From positions 744,001-808,000 of the forward strand of contig JAUIZM010000018.1 in the NCBI GenBank assembly GCA_030848705.1: a DNA stretch of 64,000 nt, in the 5' to 3' direction. Source of the stretch: Heracleum sosnowskyi (lineage: Eukaryota > Streptophyta > Magnoliopsida > Apiales > Apiaceae). Below are positions 10,954-21,752 of this stretch, in pieces (within the stretch, counting starts at the first letter, position 1; every line of letters begins with the position of its first letter). The position numbers and the translations under genes were made by a program. The notes under the pieces are model-generated. The model worked only from the letters and a program-made list of their open reading frames with translations. It had not been told where the DNA came from and did no database searches.

Positions 10954-11498
10954 ATACTTTCTCCCTCCTTCACACAGCCTCCTTTTTTCGTAGCAGCTGT
11001 AGGGGCTTTCATCGGTTTTCCCCGGTGGAAAGCCCCAAATCAATTAATTTCTTTGGTTTATTTTTGTTTTTTCCAATAATTCTCCTTCCTGGTAAGGATT
11101 TATGTCCTTTTAATTTGTTTTGTTTGTTTAATTAAACCTCATCTTGATGAGTTTTGTTCCCAATTCATTTGGGTTTTGTTTATCCTCTCCTTGTGAGAGC
11201 TTGGTGTGTTTTAGTGTGTTTTGGAATAATCTAACGTTCGAGATGTTAGATCTGCGTGATTTTCAAGGTTTTGATTCAGTGATGAAGATTTCTATGGGAT
11301 TGCAATTACGGTCGATAGCTCAAACTGGTTGTGACGAAGGAGGTACATGTATATATATCAACTTCAACAAATCGCTTGATTGTCTCTCCATGAAGACAGT
11401 AATCAGCGATATGATCTGTTTTACGTTTGTTCGACTCGATTGTTTTTGTAGATGCCGTATGGCTTTTTATTAATGAATTAATTTCCGTTTCAAAAAAA
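10954..11498 (+). mobile_element. LINE/SINE-like retroposed insertion with poly(A) end
   Basis: A 13-bp direct repeat, AACTACCACCATC, flanks the insert (10941-10953 and 11499-11511). The insert ends in an A-run just before the right copy, which is the signature of target-primed reverse transcription. The last 80 bp (tgtttttgtagatgccgtatgg, taatgaattaattt) read like a plant L1 3' tail. A 109-codon frame (11144-11473) has no recognised domain, so I do not call it a gene. Probably a 5'-truncated LINE. Confidence 0.65.
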
Positions 11499-11511
11499 AA
11501 CTACCACCATC

Positions 11512-11742
11512 CTAATATTTGAAGAAAGTCTTTCTTGTACTTTAAATATTACCTTTTAAATACAAAGATAATTATAGAAATTTAATATGGTTACCAAAAT
11601 TTATTAGAAAAAAAAACTATAAAATCTCATAACCTCCATCCTGCCTACCATACAGTTGCAATATGTTGAATGAAAGCTTTTTTGTATTGTTCATTATGCT
11701 CAATTAGATGTTTTGTTATAGTACACATTTATTTTGAAGCTG
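11512..11742. other. No gene seen
   Basis: AT-rich flank between the LINE-like insertion and the second copia element. Confidence 0.4.
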
Positions 11743-11747
11743 ATATT

Positions 11748-11889
11748 TATAGAGATTATGGAAATGAATCTACATCACTACTTACTCATCAATGAAGATA
11801 TCAATAAGAATCAGAAAACAAGAAGTAGTTACAGAAAGTTACTAAGACAGAGAAGTAATAAGAGAGACGAGAGAAAGGAAATGTCAATA
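11748..11889 (-). repeat. 3' LTR of copia 2, internally deleted (142 bp)
   Basis: It matches the right LTR over its U5/R side (11748-11883) and keeps the six terminal U3 bases (TATTGA on the minus strand) next to the polypurine tract. The segment corresponding to right-LTR 17575-17718 is absent, including the TATA-like box. The loss must postdate insertion because reverse transcription makes the two LTRs alike. Confidence 0.75.
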
Positions 11890-11897
11890 TTCCCCCC

Positions 11898-12216
11898 TCA
11901 GATTGAAATGGTTGGAGATAAGACATTCAATCTGGACAGTATACGCCAATGAGCAAGCCGGGAGAGTCCTTTGGTGAGAATATCTGCTAACTGATCAGAA
12001 CTGGAAACAAAGAAAGGATGGATCATTTGTAAACGAACTTGTTCCCTGACAAAATGACAATCAATAGCAAAGTGTTTAGTCTTGGGATGAAACATAGGAT
12101 CTGCAGCTATATCAAGAGCATCTTGACTATCACTGTAGAGTGAAATAGGAAAGGATTGTGGAACCAGTAATTCAGAAAGAAGTAAATGCATCCAAGCCAA
12201 ATCACAAGAAGTATCA
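11898..12216 (-). pseudogene. pol: C-terminal RNase H part of copia 2 Pol
   Basis: This continues the Pol frame after the MITE at 12225-12635. It has 'ADTSCDLAWMHLLLSEL', 'SDSQDALDIAADPMFHPKTKH' and 'HFVREQV', ending 'SSSDQLADILTKGL'. This is the standard C-terminus of copia RNase H, with the last catalytic Asp in the SDSQ motif. The stop is next to the polypurine tract. Separated from its upstream part by the insertion. Confidence 0.8.
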
Positions 12217-12224
12217 GCCATAGC

Positions 12225-12635
12225 TAGTGCTGTAATTCGAGTCGGGCGGCTTGCGAGCCCGACCCGACTCGGCTCGTTTATTAAGGCTCGGCTCGGCTCG
12301 AACTCGTTAACGAGCCGAGCTCGAACATAAGATCGGGCTCGTTTAACTAAACGAGCCGGCTAGACTCGACTCGTGAAATTAAACGAGCCGAGTTCGGGCA
12401 GAAAATTAGGCTCGTTTAAGTGTAATTTTACACGAGCCGGCTCGCCCGACTCGTTTAAATAGGCTCGTTTAACTAAACGAGCCGGCTCGGCTCGACTCGT
12501 GAAATTAAACGAGCCGAGTTCGGGCAGAAGATTAGGCTCGTTTAATTAAACGAGCCGGCTCGGCTCGTGAAAAAAGCTCGGCTTGAATTAATACCCGGCT
12601 CGAACTCGCCCGGCTCGACTCGAATTACACCCCTA
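12225..12635. mobile_element. 411-bp hAT-like MITE inserted in copia 2 RNase H
   Basis: Ends TAGTGCTGTAATTCGAGTCG and CGACTCGAATTACACCCCTA are inverted copies. An 8-bp duplication (GCCATAGC 12217-12224, GTCATAGC 12636-12643, one mismatch) fits the hAT superfamily. The interior is built of CTCGGCTCG / AAACGAGCC words in both orientations and is far more GC-rich than its surroundings. It has no coding capacity and must borrow a transposase. Confidence 0.8.
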
Positions 12636-12653
12636 GTCATAGCCCGTAATTCA

Positions 12654-15600
12654 GATTCTGTAGTGGACCTAGAAACAACTGATTGTTTCTTTGATTTCCA
12701 ATTAACTAGAGAATTGCCAAGAAGAATACAGAAACCACTAATACTTCTACCAGTATCAAAACAAGATCCCCAGTCACTGTCACAATATGCAATCAGTTTA
12801 AGAGTAGAAGAAGCAGAGAAAAACAGTCCCTGATAAGGAGTTCCCTTTAAGTATCTCAAAACTCTTTGTACAGCAAGTAAATGAGGAGCTTTGGGAGCCT
12901 GAAGGAATTGACTCAAATGATGAACAATATAAGTAATATCTGGCCTGGTAGCAGTCAAGTAAAGCAACTTTCCAATAAGTTTTCTATACAAGGAGGAATC
13001 ATCTATTGGAGAACCCTCATGTAAAGACAACTTAACAGTAGTGTCAACTGGAAGAGATAAAGGCTTACACTTCTCTAAACCTGCCTCAACAAGCATATCA
13101 TGGATGAATTTATGTTGATGTATATAAATTCCATCAGCAGTCCTTGAGACTTCTATTCCTAAATAGTATTTGATCAATCCCAAGTCCTTAATAGTGAAGA
13201 TTTTATCAAGAACAGATTTGACATGAACAATAAAAGATGAATCATTCCCAGTTAATAAGATATCATCAACATAGACTAAAGCAGTCACAAAAGAAGTCTG
13301 ATTGTTGAACACAAAGAGTGAAGAATCTGCTTTAGTTTGGTGAAAACCAAGAGATAACAGGGTATCAGCTAGTTTGTCAAACCATTCTCTTGCAGCTTGT
13401 TTAAGACCATAAATGCTCTTATTAAGCCTGCAAACAGAAATACCATGCAATGGATGCCCTGGAGGTAAATCCATGTAAACTTCCTCATGTAGATCACCAT
13501 GGAGGAAGGCATTATTAATGTCAAGTTGGTGAATATCCCAATTTTTAACAGCAGCAATGGCTAATAAGGTTCTAACTGTCTGCATCTTAGCAACAGGGGC
13601 AAAAGTATTATGGTAATCCTCTCCAGCAGTTTGTGTGTAACCTTTGGCTACCAATCGAGCCTTAAATTTGTCAACTTCACCATTAGAAAGATACTTCACC
13701 TTATACACCCATCTACACCCAACAACCTTCTTTCCAGGTGGCAAGGTAGAAACAACAGTCCAAGTATTATTAGATTCTAAGGCATGCATCTCTTTGTTCA
13801 TAGCATCTACCCATCTAGAATCATGTACAGCTTGATTATAACTGTAAGGTTCTTTAATTACCTTGTCATGACTGACTGCACAAGCATAGATATCAGAAGA
13901 AGGAGAAGTATAATGATGAAAACTGTATTTGTCTGAATTAATAGGACAGTGTAGCAGAACTGAATTGGCTTGAACAAAAGGGTCAAATGGAACAATACAA
14001 TTGTAAACCTGAAAATCTTTCATCCAAGAAGGTTGGATTTTGTTCCTTAAAGAAATTCTAGTAGTAGAAGGAAATGAGTCAATTATGGGAGGGGCTGGTA
14101 ACTCAGTATCACTATAACCAGGTAGAGAAACTATCTCAGGAACACTAGGTAGAGAATTATCAGAGATGAAATTTGGAGAAATGGAATCTGGAGAAATAGG
14201 TTCAGTGGATGGAGGAGAAAATTGAATATCAGGCAGACTATCACTAGCAATAGTTGGTATAGTTGGTATAGAAGTATCCAAGTCATCAAGAGGACTGTCA
14301 TCATGATATGTAATGTGTGAAAGATAAGGAGGAGAACTAGAAAGTTCAGAATTATCTTCATAAGGAAAAATAGATTCATCAAAGATAACATGTCTGGACA
14401 CATAAAAGGAATGTTGAATAGGATCATAGAGTTTATATCCTTTCTGATGTGGACAGTAACCAACAAAAATTGTCTTAAGGGCTCTAGCCTCCAATTTGTC
14501 AGACAAATGTTGAGACATATAAGCAAGACACCCAAAAGCCTTCAGATGATCATAGGAAGGTGGTTTGTTAAACAGTTTCTCATAAGGACTAATAAAACCT
14601 ATAACAGAATTTGGTAACCTATTAATCAAGTAGGTTGAAGTTAACAAGCAATCCCCCCCCCCCAAAAAAAACTTAGGCAATTTACTTTGAAACCTCAAGG
14701 CCCTAGTCATTTCTAGAAGATTTCGATGCTTCCTTTCTACTCTCCCATTTTGTTGGGGAGTATAAGGGCAAGTAGTTTGATGAATAACTCCAACAGAAGC
14801 AAGAAAGGAAGACAATTCAGTGTTAACAAATTCCCCTCCATTATCTGTTCTTATACATTTGATAGAATACTGGAATTGGGTAAAAACATAAGAGTGAAAA
14901 TCTTTTAAAGATTGAGTAACATGTTGTTTAGTAGGGACAAGAATGGTCCAAATAGCGCTACTAAAATCATCAAGAATAGTTAAGAAATACTTGCAACCAT
15001 TGCAAGTAGGGATTCTGTATGGTCCCCACAAATCACAGTGAATAAGGTCAAATCTATGTGAAGAAAAAGATGTACTAGAAGAAAATGGCAATTTGCACTG
15101 TTTGGCTAAAGGACAAATGTCACATATAGAAAAACCAGTATCAGATAAAACTTGGGAATTATGAATAACAGAAATTTTGCAAAGTATTTTGTGAGGGGCA
15201 TGACCTAACCTCTTATTCCAAAGAGAATGTGTTGACACTTGAGAAGAAGCTGAAACTGAAGAAACTGAAACACTGGAATTAACAAATTGATATAAACCAC
15301 CATCTAATCTACCAAGAATCTTGAAACTGATCTGGGATGGGCCCTGCATAAGACACTCATGAGAATTGAATGAAATAAGAGAATTAGTTTGAGAGGCCAG
15401 TTTGCTAATGGAGAGCAGGTTGAACTTAAAGGAAGGCACCAATAAAACCTCAGGAATCAATAAGGAAAGATGATGCAAATATACAGATCCAGTATGAGTG
15501 ACTAAAGAAGTGTCTCCATTAGGAAATTTGACACTTATAGGATGAGTAAGAGCATGGACACTTTGTAAATCAGCAACATTGCAACACATATGATTTGTTG

Positions 15601-16713
15601 CACCAGTATCAAGAATCCAAACATTAGTATCAGCAATTTCTGAAAATGAAGACAGAGAGTAAGTGGTACATGCTATATTATTACCACAGACAAACTGATC
15701 TTGAGAAGGAATAAAAGTACTGGTAGTCATAGTGTTCCCATAAGCAAAAGGCTGTGTAACTGGAGATGCTTTGGACTGGCCTTGGTTAAAACACTGCATC
15801 AATGATTGCATCTGGTTCTGCAAAGATTCCATTTGAGAATGCCAAGTTGTTGGAGTAGAACCAGAAACATGCATAGGAGAAGCAGGAACAGCAGAAATAT
15901 CTGAACTTGTAGCCTGCATAGCATTGTCAGGTCTAGAATAAGAAGACATATGACCAGGCTTAACAAAAGGTTTTCTCTTGCCTCTGTTGTTTACATGGTA
16001 TGGATGATCAGGTGGATAGCCAATGAGCTTATAGCATTTCTCTTTAGTATGGTTTTTGCCATGACAGTATGTACATTCAATACCACCACCAGATTTGTCA
16101 AAATTCCTTTGAAAAGTAGTAGAAGTAGGGTGACTAGAAGGCTGGTTATTAGGAGACTTAGGAAGGTTCACCATCATAGCTACAAGGGTACTACTTCCAT
16201 GAACTTGTCTTTGTTTTTCCTCTTGCTTAATAAGCATGAATGCCTGATTCACAGTAGGCCAAGGATTCATCATAAGGAGATGTCCTCTGGCAGCTGTAAA
16301 ACTACTATGTAGCCCCATCAAGAATTGAATCAGTCTAGTTTTCTCTATCTGTAACTCCCATGCCTTTGTAGCTCCACAAGTACACTTTATAACAGGCTCT
16401 AAGGCTCTCAATTCATCCCAAAAACCTTTTAACTTGTGAAAGTAAATTTCAACTGAATCAGTCCCTTGTTCAAGCTTAAACAAATCTTTTTGTACTTCAT
16501 AAATCTTATGGCCACTTACAGCAGAAAACCTCTCACTTAATTCATTCCAAACATCAAAAGCACTATCTAAGTAGTGCATACTACTACTAATCTCATCTGA
16601 AACGGTGTTCAATATCCAGGTAATAACCATATCATTGACACGCTTCCAGTGAGTAAACAAAGACGAATTATCAGGAGGTGCTTGATACTCTCCAGTCAAG
16701 ATACACTAGCTAC
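12654..16713 (-). pseudogene. pol: Gag-Pol of copia 2 (main open part)
   Basis: About 1360 residues are open from about 16699, without an in-frame ATG at the start. In order: Gag helices (HKIYEVQKDLFKLEQG), a CCHC knuckle (CTYCHGKNHTKEKC, near 16060), aspartic protease (WILDTGATNHM, near 15620), integrase with IHCDLWGPY and DNGGEF, the reverse transcriptase (FLHGDLHEEVYM, LVYVDDILL) and the first half of RNase H (CDSDWGSCFDTGRS). The true gag start is at about 16985. Two in-frame stops (16793-16791, 16712-16710) and a frameshift near 16700 separate it from the rest. A T8G10 run near 14655-14675 expands an otherwise FFWGDC motif in frame. The 3' end is broken by the MITE. Confidence 0.85.
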
Positions 16714-16790
16714 GCAATCTGAATAGACCTTTTCCAACTAGCATAATTTTCAGAACCGATAAGTTTCTTAGAAATCAAGATCATTCCAGG

Positions 16791-16985
16791 CTAATCATTA
16801 TTATGCAGATAAAGTGGATGAGAAGTACTGGTAATACTATTGACATTATCATCAAAATGAGATGTATCTATAGGTGCATCTGTAACCGTATCAACAACTG
16901 GAACTTGATTTGACGAAGGAGTACCTGATACGGCGTTAGCATATGATTGTACAACAGGATTGAAGCGAAAATCACGAGACATCAT
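16791..16985 (-). pseudogene. gag: Gag N-terminal piece of copia 2
   Basis: Starts MMSRDFRFNPVVQSY and runs to a TAG at 16793-16791. In the same frame past the stop, 'PGMILISKKLIGSENYASWKRSI' continues the Gag (the typical LxGxNYxSWK motif), so the TAG replaces a sense codon. The TRIM duplication ATGAT sits exactly at the ATG codons. Confidence 0.75.
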
Positions 16986-17300
16986 TGTTGAAATATAGCA
17001 TAAGATCCATTTGGGGCCTTCCTCTAACACCGTAAGGTTTTAGATGAGCTGGTTACTTAACATGGTATCAGAGCTCTGGTCGGCGGAGGTCACAAGTTCG
17101 ACTCTCTGCCACCCCCAATATTCTCACAATTTATGAGGGACACGAAGGCAAATTAATGCCCCAAAAATGGGCGCCCGTGATCCACTCTTCAACCCAAAAA
17201 ATGGGATTTCGAGTGAGGGGGAGTGTTGAAATATAGCATAAGATCCATTTGGGGCCTTCCTCTAACACCGTAAGGTTTTAGATGAGCAGGTTACTTAACA
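16986..17300. mobile_element. TRIM element, 315 bp
   Basis: Two 77-bp terminal repeats (16986-17062 and 17224-17300) start TGTTGAAATA and end CTTAACA, with one difference between them. TGGTATCAGAGC follows the first directly (primer site) and GTGAGGGGGAG precedes the second (polypurine tract). The target duplication ATCAT is present at 16981-16985 and 17301-17305. There is no coding sequence. This is a terminal-repeat retrotransposon in miniature and depends on other elements' enzymes. By its primer and purine sites it is oriented on the plus strand, opposite to its copia host. Confidence 0.9.
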
Positions 17301-17426
17301 ATCATAGATCAATCACCAGAAATCAATTGCAGAGACAATCACCAAATCGATCAATTCACGATTACCAAAACAATCAATCGCAGAAACGCTTACCAGAACA
17401 ATCAATTGGAACTAATATGCGGAATA

Positions 17427-17438
17427 GCTTTGATACCA
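17427..17438 (-). other. Primer binding site of copia 2
   Basis: The minus strand reads TGGTATCAAAGC immediately inside the right LTR, an initiator tRNA-Met type site with one change from the common form. Confidence 0.75.
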
Positions 17439-17724
17439 TATAGAGATTATGGAAATGAATCTACATCACTACTTACTCATCAATGAAGATATCAATAAGA
17501 ATCAGAAAACAAGAAGTAGTTGCAGAAAGTTACTAAGACAGAGAAGTAATAAGAGAGACGAGAGAAAGGAAATGTTTGAAATAAAGTAAGTAAGTTTACA
17601 AACTGTTTGAGTATTTATACAAGCCCACAAATGTAACAAACTAGTAACAAACTTTTGCTGACAGCTAAGCAGCTAAGATGACAGCTAAGAGAATTAGAAA
17701 TATAAAACTTCTATATCTTCAATA
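17439..17724 (-). repeat. 5' LTR of copia 2, 286 bp
   Basis: On the minus strand it opens TATTGAAGATATAG and ends CTCTATA, so the usual TG...CA is not seen. The end positions are fixed by the primer site, the target duplication and the same TATTGA next to the polypurine tract on the left. A TATAAATA box lies at about 17613-17620 on the minus strand. Confidence 0.75.
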
Positions 17725-17796
17725 ATATTATTGTATTTAAATTGATTTGCAGGATGATGAACACGTAGCTATGACAATGGATGTTTAACTTGCTTA

Positions 17797-18174
17797 GAGC
17801 ATGGGGTTGGTTAAAATGATTGGCTAAAATGATATAAAATATTGTTTATGTAAAATTTGCTGAATCTGTACAGTGTTTTGCTCCAATGGGGTTGGCTATA
17901 CTGATTGACTATATTTTAAAAATAGCATGTTACTATTATTTCAAGTTGTTATAAATAGAATTTATTATTTCAGTATGATAATAGATGACGTGGAATTTTG
18001 CTACAGGTCCCTAGAGGTTGGCCAAATATAGCCAATATGAAGAGGTTGGCTAAATTTTTTGCTAACAGTTATGACCCGTTGGAGGGAAAACATTTTTACA
18101 TAATCTCTGTATTTCTTATTTAAAGCATGCCACATAGGATTTTAGCTAAGGGTTTTTCATGGTTGGAGATGCTC
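17797..18174. mobile_element. PIF/Harbinger-like MITE
   Basis: Left end GAGCATGGGGTTGG, right end GGTTGGAGATGCTC, imperfect inverted repeats. TTA is found on both sides (17794-17796 and 18175-18177), the duplication typical of PIF/Harbinger. AT-rich and noncoding. Confidence 0.55.
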
Positions 18175-18177
18175 TTA

Positions 18178-19175
18178 ATAGAAAAAGGATTTCTAGCAAT
18201 TAACATGATAATACACGGGTTACGGGTGCTCATGTAAGAGGATCATCAAATTCGTTTGTGAGATAAAGTATCCATCTCTTCCTTTTTTTTCCCGGTATTA
18301 CATGAATTACATTAATATAGTTTTATATGCGTGGGATATTTTACAAAGTATTATTTATTAGTTTTTATGTTATATTAAATTATATTTGATTTTTGATTTT
18401 GAAAGAACTGCAAAATAGTGTTTGCAAACTCATTTAATCGATGATATTTAAAAAAATTTATCATTAACTTTTATTATTTAAGTTTTTATTATGTTTTTTG
18501 CCTAAAATTTCGTATTTTTTTAATTTTGAATTATTAACTTTATATTTTCTCTATTTTTTTACACAACTTCACTGCACTGTATATAATTAATCTATGATTT
18601 TTCTGAAAAAACTAATTTCTACATATCTTATTTATAGTTTTTGCAATAAGATGAATAATTTAATAATGTTTTTAATTTTCATTTAAAATCATTTAGAAAA
18701 ATATATTTACTTAATAATACTCATGAAATTACCGATCTATATCCCAAATCATACCATGTTAAGTGCTTTAGTCAAATTATATATAAAGATATAATTTTGA
18801 CAGTTAACCTTAAGATAAATTTTGGGAAAAATATTTTTCACCAACTAAGTGAAACTGAGAAAGTAGGTGTATTTTAATAGATGTATGCACTTGTGATTAA
18901 CTTTAGATTGATATATGTTCGTGTACTTTATTTATAAAACACTTACTTTAGATTGATATATGTCTGTTTTATTTATAAAATACTTAGATCTATGATTTTG
19001 TATCAGGTAACAAAAAAAAAAAAGAAGACACGAATGTGAATATGTAGAAATATTTACAGATGAAGTAAACAATATACAATCTTATTGTTTTGTATATACT
19101 AGCGTATAACCTATATCAAATACAAATTTTCAATATAAATGATGAAAAGATGGAATGCATGGGATATTGCCGAAT
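18178..19175. other. No gene seen; AT-rich DNA
   Basis: There is a duplicated phrase 'tttagattgatatatg' near 18903-18963 and a short A-run at 19010, but no coding sequence or paired ends. Confidence 0.4.
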
Positions 19176-20413
19176 TATAAAGGAGAAGACGGGGCGGTGA
19201 GGTGACGCCTTTCAAATCGCTTCGATCTATTTTTTTAATTTTCTCAAATTTTTGAATTATTAATATTAAAGATTAAAAAATATCTCAATTTACTTTAAAA
19301 TATTTATTAATGGAGGAAACTAAATATACAATTTTAATATTTTTGCCATTAAAATCTTTATTAAGGGAGGAAACTGAATATACGGTTTTAATATTCTCCT
19401 ATATTTTTTTTTTAGATATTAACATTAAAGATTCAAAAATATCTCAATTGTCTTTAAAATCTTTACTAATGGAGGAAACTAAATATACAATTTTTATCTT
19501 TTTATCTTTGAAATCTTTAATTATAGAGGAAATTGAGTATACAATTTTAATATTCTCCTAAATTTTTTATTCGAAAATATCTCAACAACCTTTTAAATTT
19601 TTGCTTATGAAGGAAACTAAATATACAATTTTAATAATCCTGCCTTTAAAATATCTACTAATTGAGGAAACTAAATACAATTATAATATTCTCCTAAATT
19701 TTTTATTTATGAATATACTTACTAAAATAGGAAATTAAATACATTATCTTAATATTCTCCTAAATTTTTTACTTAAGTCAAAACTTAAAATTTTGAAAAA
19801 TATCTCAAATCGTCTTGATCTGTTTTTCTAATTTTCTCAATTTTTTGAATTATTAAAATTAAATATTAAAAAAATATTTCAATTGTATTTTAAATCTTTA
19901 TTAATGAAGAAAACTAAATATCTAATTTTAATTTTCTTGCCTTTAAAAATTTACTAATAGAGGAAAATAAATATACAATTTTAATATTCTGCTAAATTTT
20001 TTATTTAATAATATTATTACTAATTGTCTCAATCTATTTATCTGATTTTCTCAAATTTTTGGATTAAAAAAAATTAAATATTCAAAAAAATTCCAAATTT
20101 CCTTCTTAATATTCTCTTAAACATTCTCTACTAATCCAATTTATTTACTAATTTCTTTCTTACTATCTTTCAACAAGAAAGCTAAATATGGTATGTTAAT
20201 ATTCATCTAAACTTTGTCTTTTAAGTCCAATTTATTTACTAATTCATTTCTACTATCTTCTAAGGGAGCTGACATTACTCTATGAGTCCAACTTATTTAC
20301 TAATTTCTTTTCTATTATATTTTAATCAAGGAAAATAAGAAAGGAGACGACTTGAGAGAAGTGTCAAGCGATTTGAGAGTCGCCACCTCGTCGCCCCGGT
20401 TTTCTCCTTTATA
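19176..20413. mobile_element. 1238-bp terminal-inverted-repeat element with internal repeats
   Basis: The left end TATAAAGGAGAAGACGGGGC and the inverted right end TATAAAGGAGAAAACCGGGG belong to imperfect inverted repeats of about 48 bp that extend to 'caaatcgctt' on each side. The interior repeats a unit of roughly 65-75 bp (ctaatggaggaaactaaatatacaattttaatattct). A frame at 19310-19561 is only a translation of these repeats. Related heads occur at 10283, 10639 and about 20420, so this is a family. The superfamily is unassigned. Confidence 0.7.
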
Positions 20414-21752
20414 TATGTACGGTGAAGCGGCGTCTCTCAAATTGATTTGATCTATTTTCCTAATTTTCTCAAAACTTTAAATTAGTAATATAAATAAAAG
20501 GTTATAAAATATCTAATTGCCTTTTAAATTTTTAGTAATAGAAATCTTAATTACCTTATATTCTCCTAAACCTTCTTCTTAATTCAAATTAATATCTTAA
20601 TATTCTTCTAAAATTTATTTTCAAGTCAAATTACCATGTTGTTATTCTCTTAAATTTTCTCTTAGTACTCAAAGTTACCATCTTAATATTCTCATATATT
20701 TTTTCTTGAAGTTCTAAAATTTATTTTAAAATCAGATTATCATCTTAATCTTTTCCTAAAAAAACTATTACAAATTATGTTCTCATAATTTTTTTATAAA
20801 ATAATCATAAATTATTTTTTTGTAAAAAAATCATAAAATATATAAGATAAAACTTACAGCAAATGCAAGTTTCTATAAAATAGAATATAGAAATCTTATT
20901 TTCTTTTAATTTATATTCTCGAGTACATATATTTTAAACAATAAAAATTTAAATTTTTAAAAATATTTGAATTAAATTTTATGATGTAATAAATTTGATT
21001 AATAGATTATATAATTTATTTAATAAATTAGTTTGTTATCTGTTTAGTTTTGGTGACAACGAGAAAACGGGTCACCGGGAGTAAACATGTTTAACGAAAT
21101 AGCGATTCATTTGGAAGAGTATATTGTATGTTAGAATTTAATATTGATGTTATATTATGTATTTTAAATAGAAGTTGGAATATGAATTTTTTTTTAAAAA
21201 AAGTTTATAAATATACTAATATTTGATATAATATTAAAATAATGAAAAATGTTAAACAATTTCCCTTTTCAATATTTATTCAAAATTTCGGTAAATGACC
21301 AAGAAAAAACGAATTCAAAAGAAACCTTAATATTATGTTAGAAATATTATTTTAACTAAAAACATATTTTGTAGAATATTTTTTATAAAAATTTAGAGAA
21401 ATTATTCTTAGTAAACTAGTTACTATACTAGGCGACATATCCAAGGCGACATATCCAGCTTCATGCGGTTTATAGAATTTTATTTTTAAATATTCAAAAT
21501 TGTGAAAAAATTTATCAATATTACTCTAGATATTAACTAAATACATAACTTTCATAATTTATCATGATTCACGCAACCACCAACAAAAAATTGCTGAAAA
21601 AGTTAATGTATTATGTCCGATCGTTGTCTGAAATTTTAGATGAGAAATAAAAAATGATACAATATATATATATATATATAATTTTTTTTCGTTATTTTAA
21701 CTAAAACTAACAAGTTAATAACATATTACAATGTAATGTATTAAATTTTAAA
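20414..21752. other. Partial repeat copy then AT-rich DNA, no gene
   Basis: Just right of the inverted-repeat element, 20419-20475 repeats its head (cggtgaagcggcgtctctcaa, ctattttcctaattttctc). The rest is AT-rich with no coding signal. A (TA)n run lies near 21662-21680. Confidence 0.5.

Larger units (their letters stand above)
11748..17724 (-). mobile_element. Ty1/copia element 2, nested and damaged
   Basis: The target duplication ATATT is present at 11743-11747 and 17725-17729. The 5' LTR is on the right (17439-17724) and the 3' LTR on the left (11748-11889). The primer site is at 17427-17438 and the polypurine tract at about 11890-11900 (minus strand CTGAGGGGGGAA). Gag-Pol runs right to left. 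A TRIM lies at the gag start, a hAT-like MITE in RNase H, and 144 bp of U3 are missing from the left LTR. In the shared LTR part I see one difference in 137 bp, so the insertion is young despite the damage. Confidence 0.85.

Noticed and set aside
11144..11473. 109-codon frame in the LINE-like insertion
   Set aside because: No domain, and it falls within a retroposed segment. A single frame of this length is expected by chance.
16791..17030. Gag frame extended upstream into the TRIM (start MLEEGPK)
   Set aside because: The first residues are encoded by the TRIM repeat; the gag start is the ATG pair at 16985-16980.
17062..17120. tRNA-like text (TGGTATCAGAGC ... AAGTTCGACTCT) considered as a tRNA or SINE head
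   Set aside because: No cloverleaf can be drawn. The first part is the TRIM primer site and the second an isolated B-box-like word.
19310..19561. 83-codon repetitive frame
   Set aside because: It translates the internal repeats of the inverted-repeat element; the sequence is AT-rich with no gene signals.
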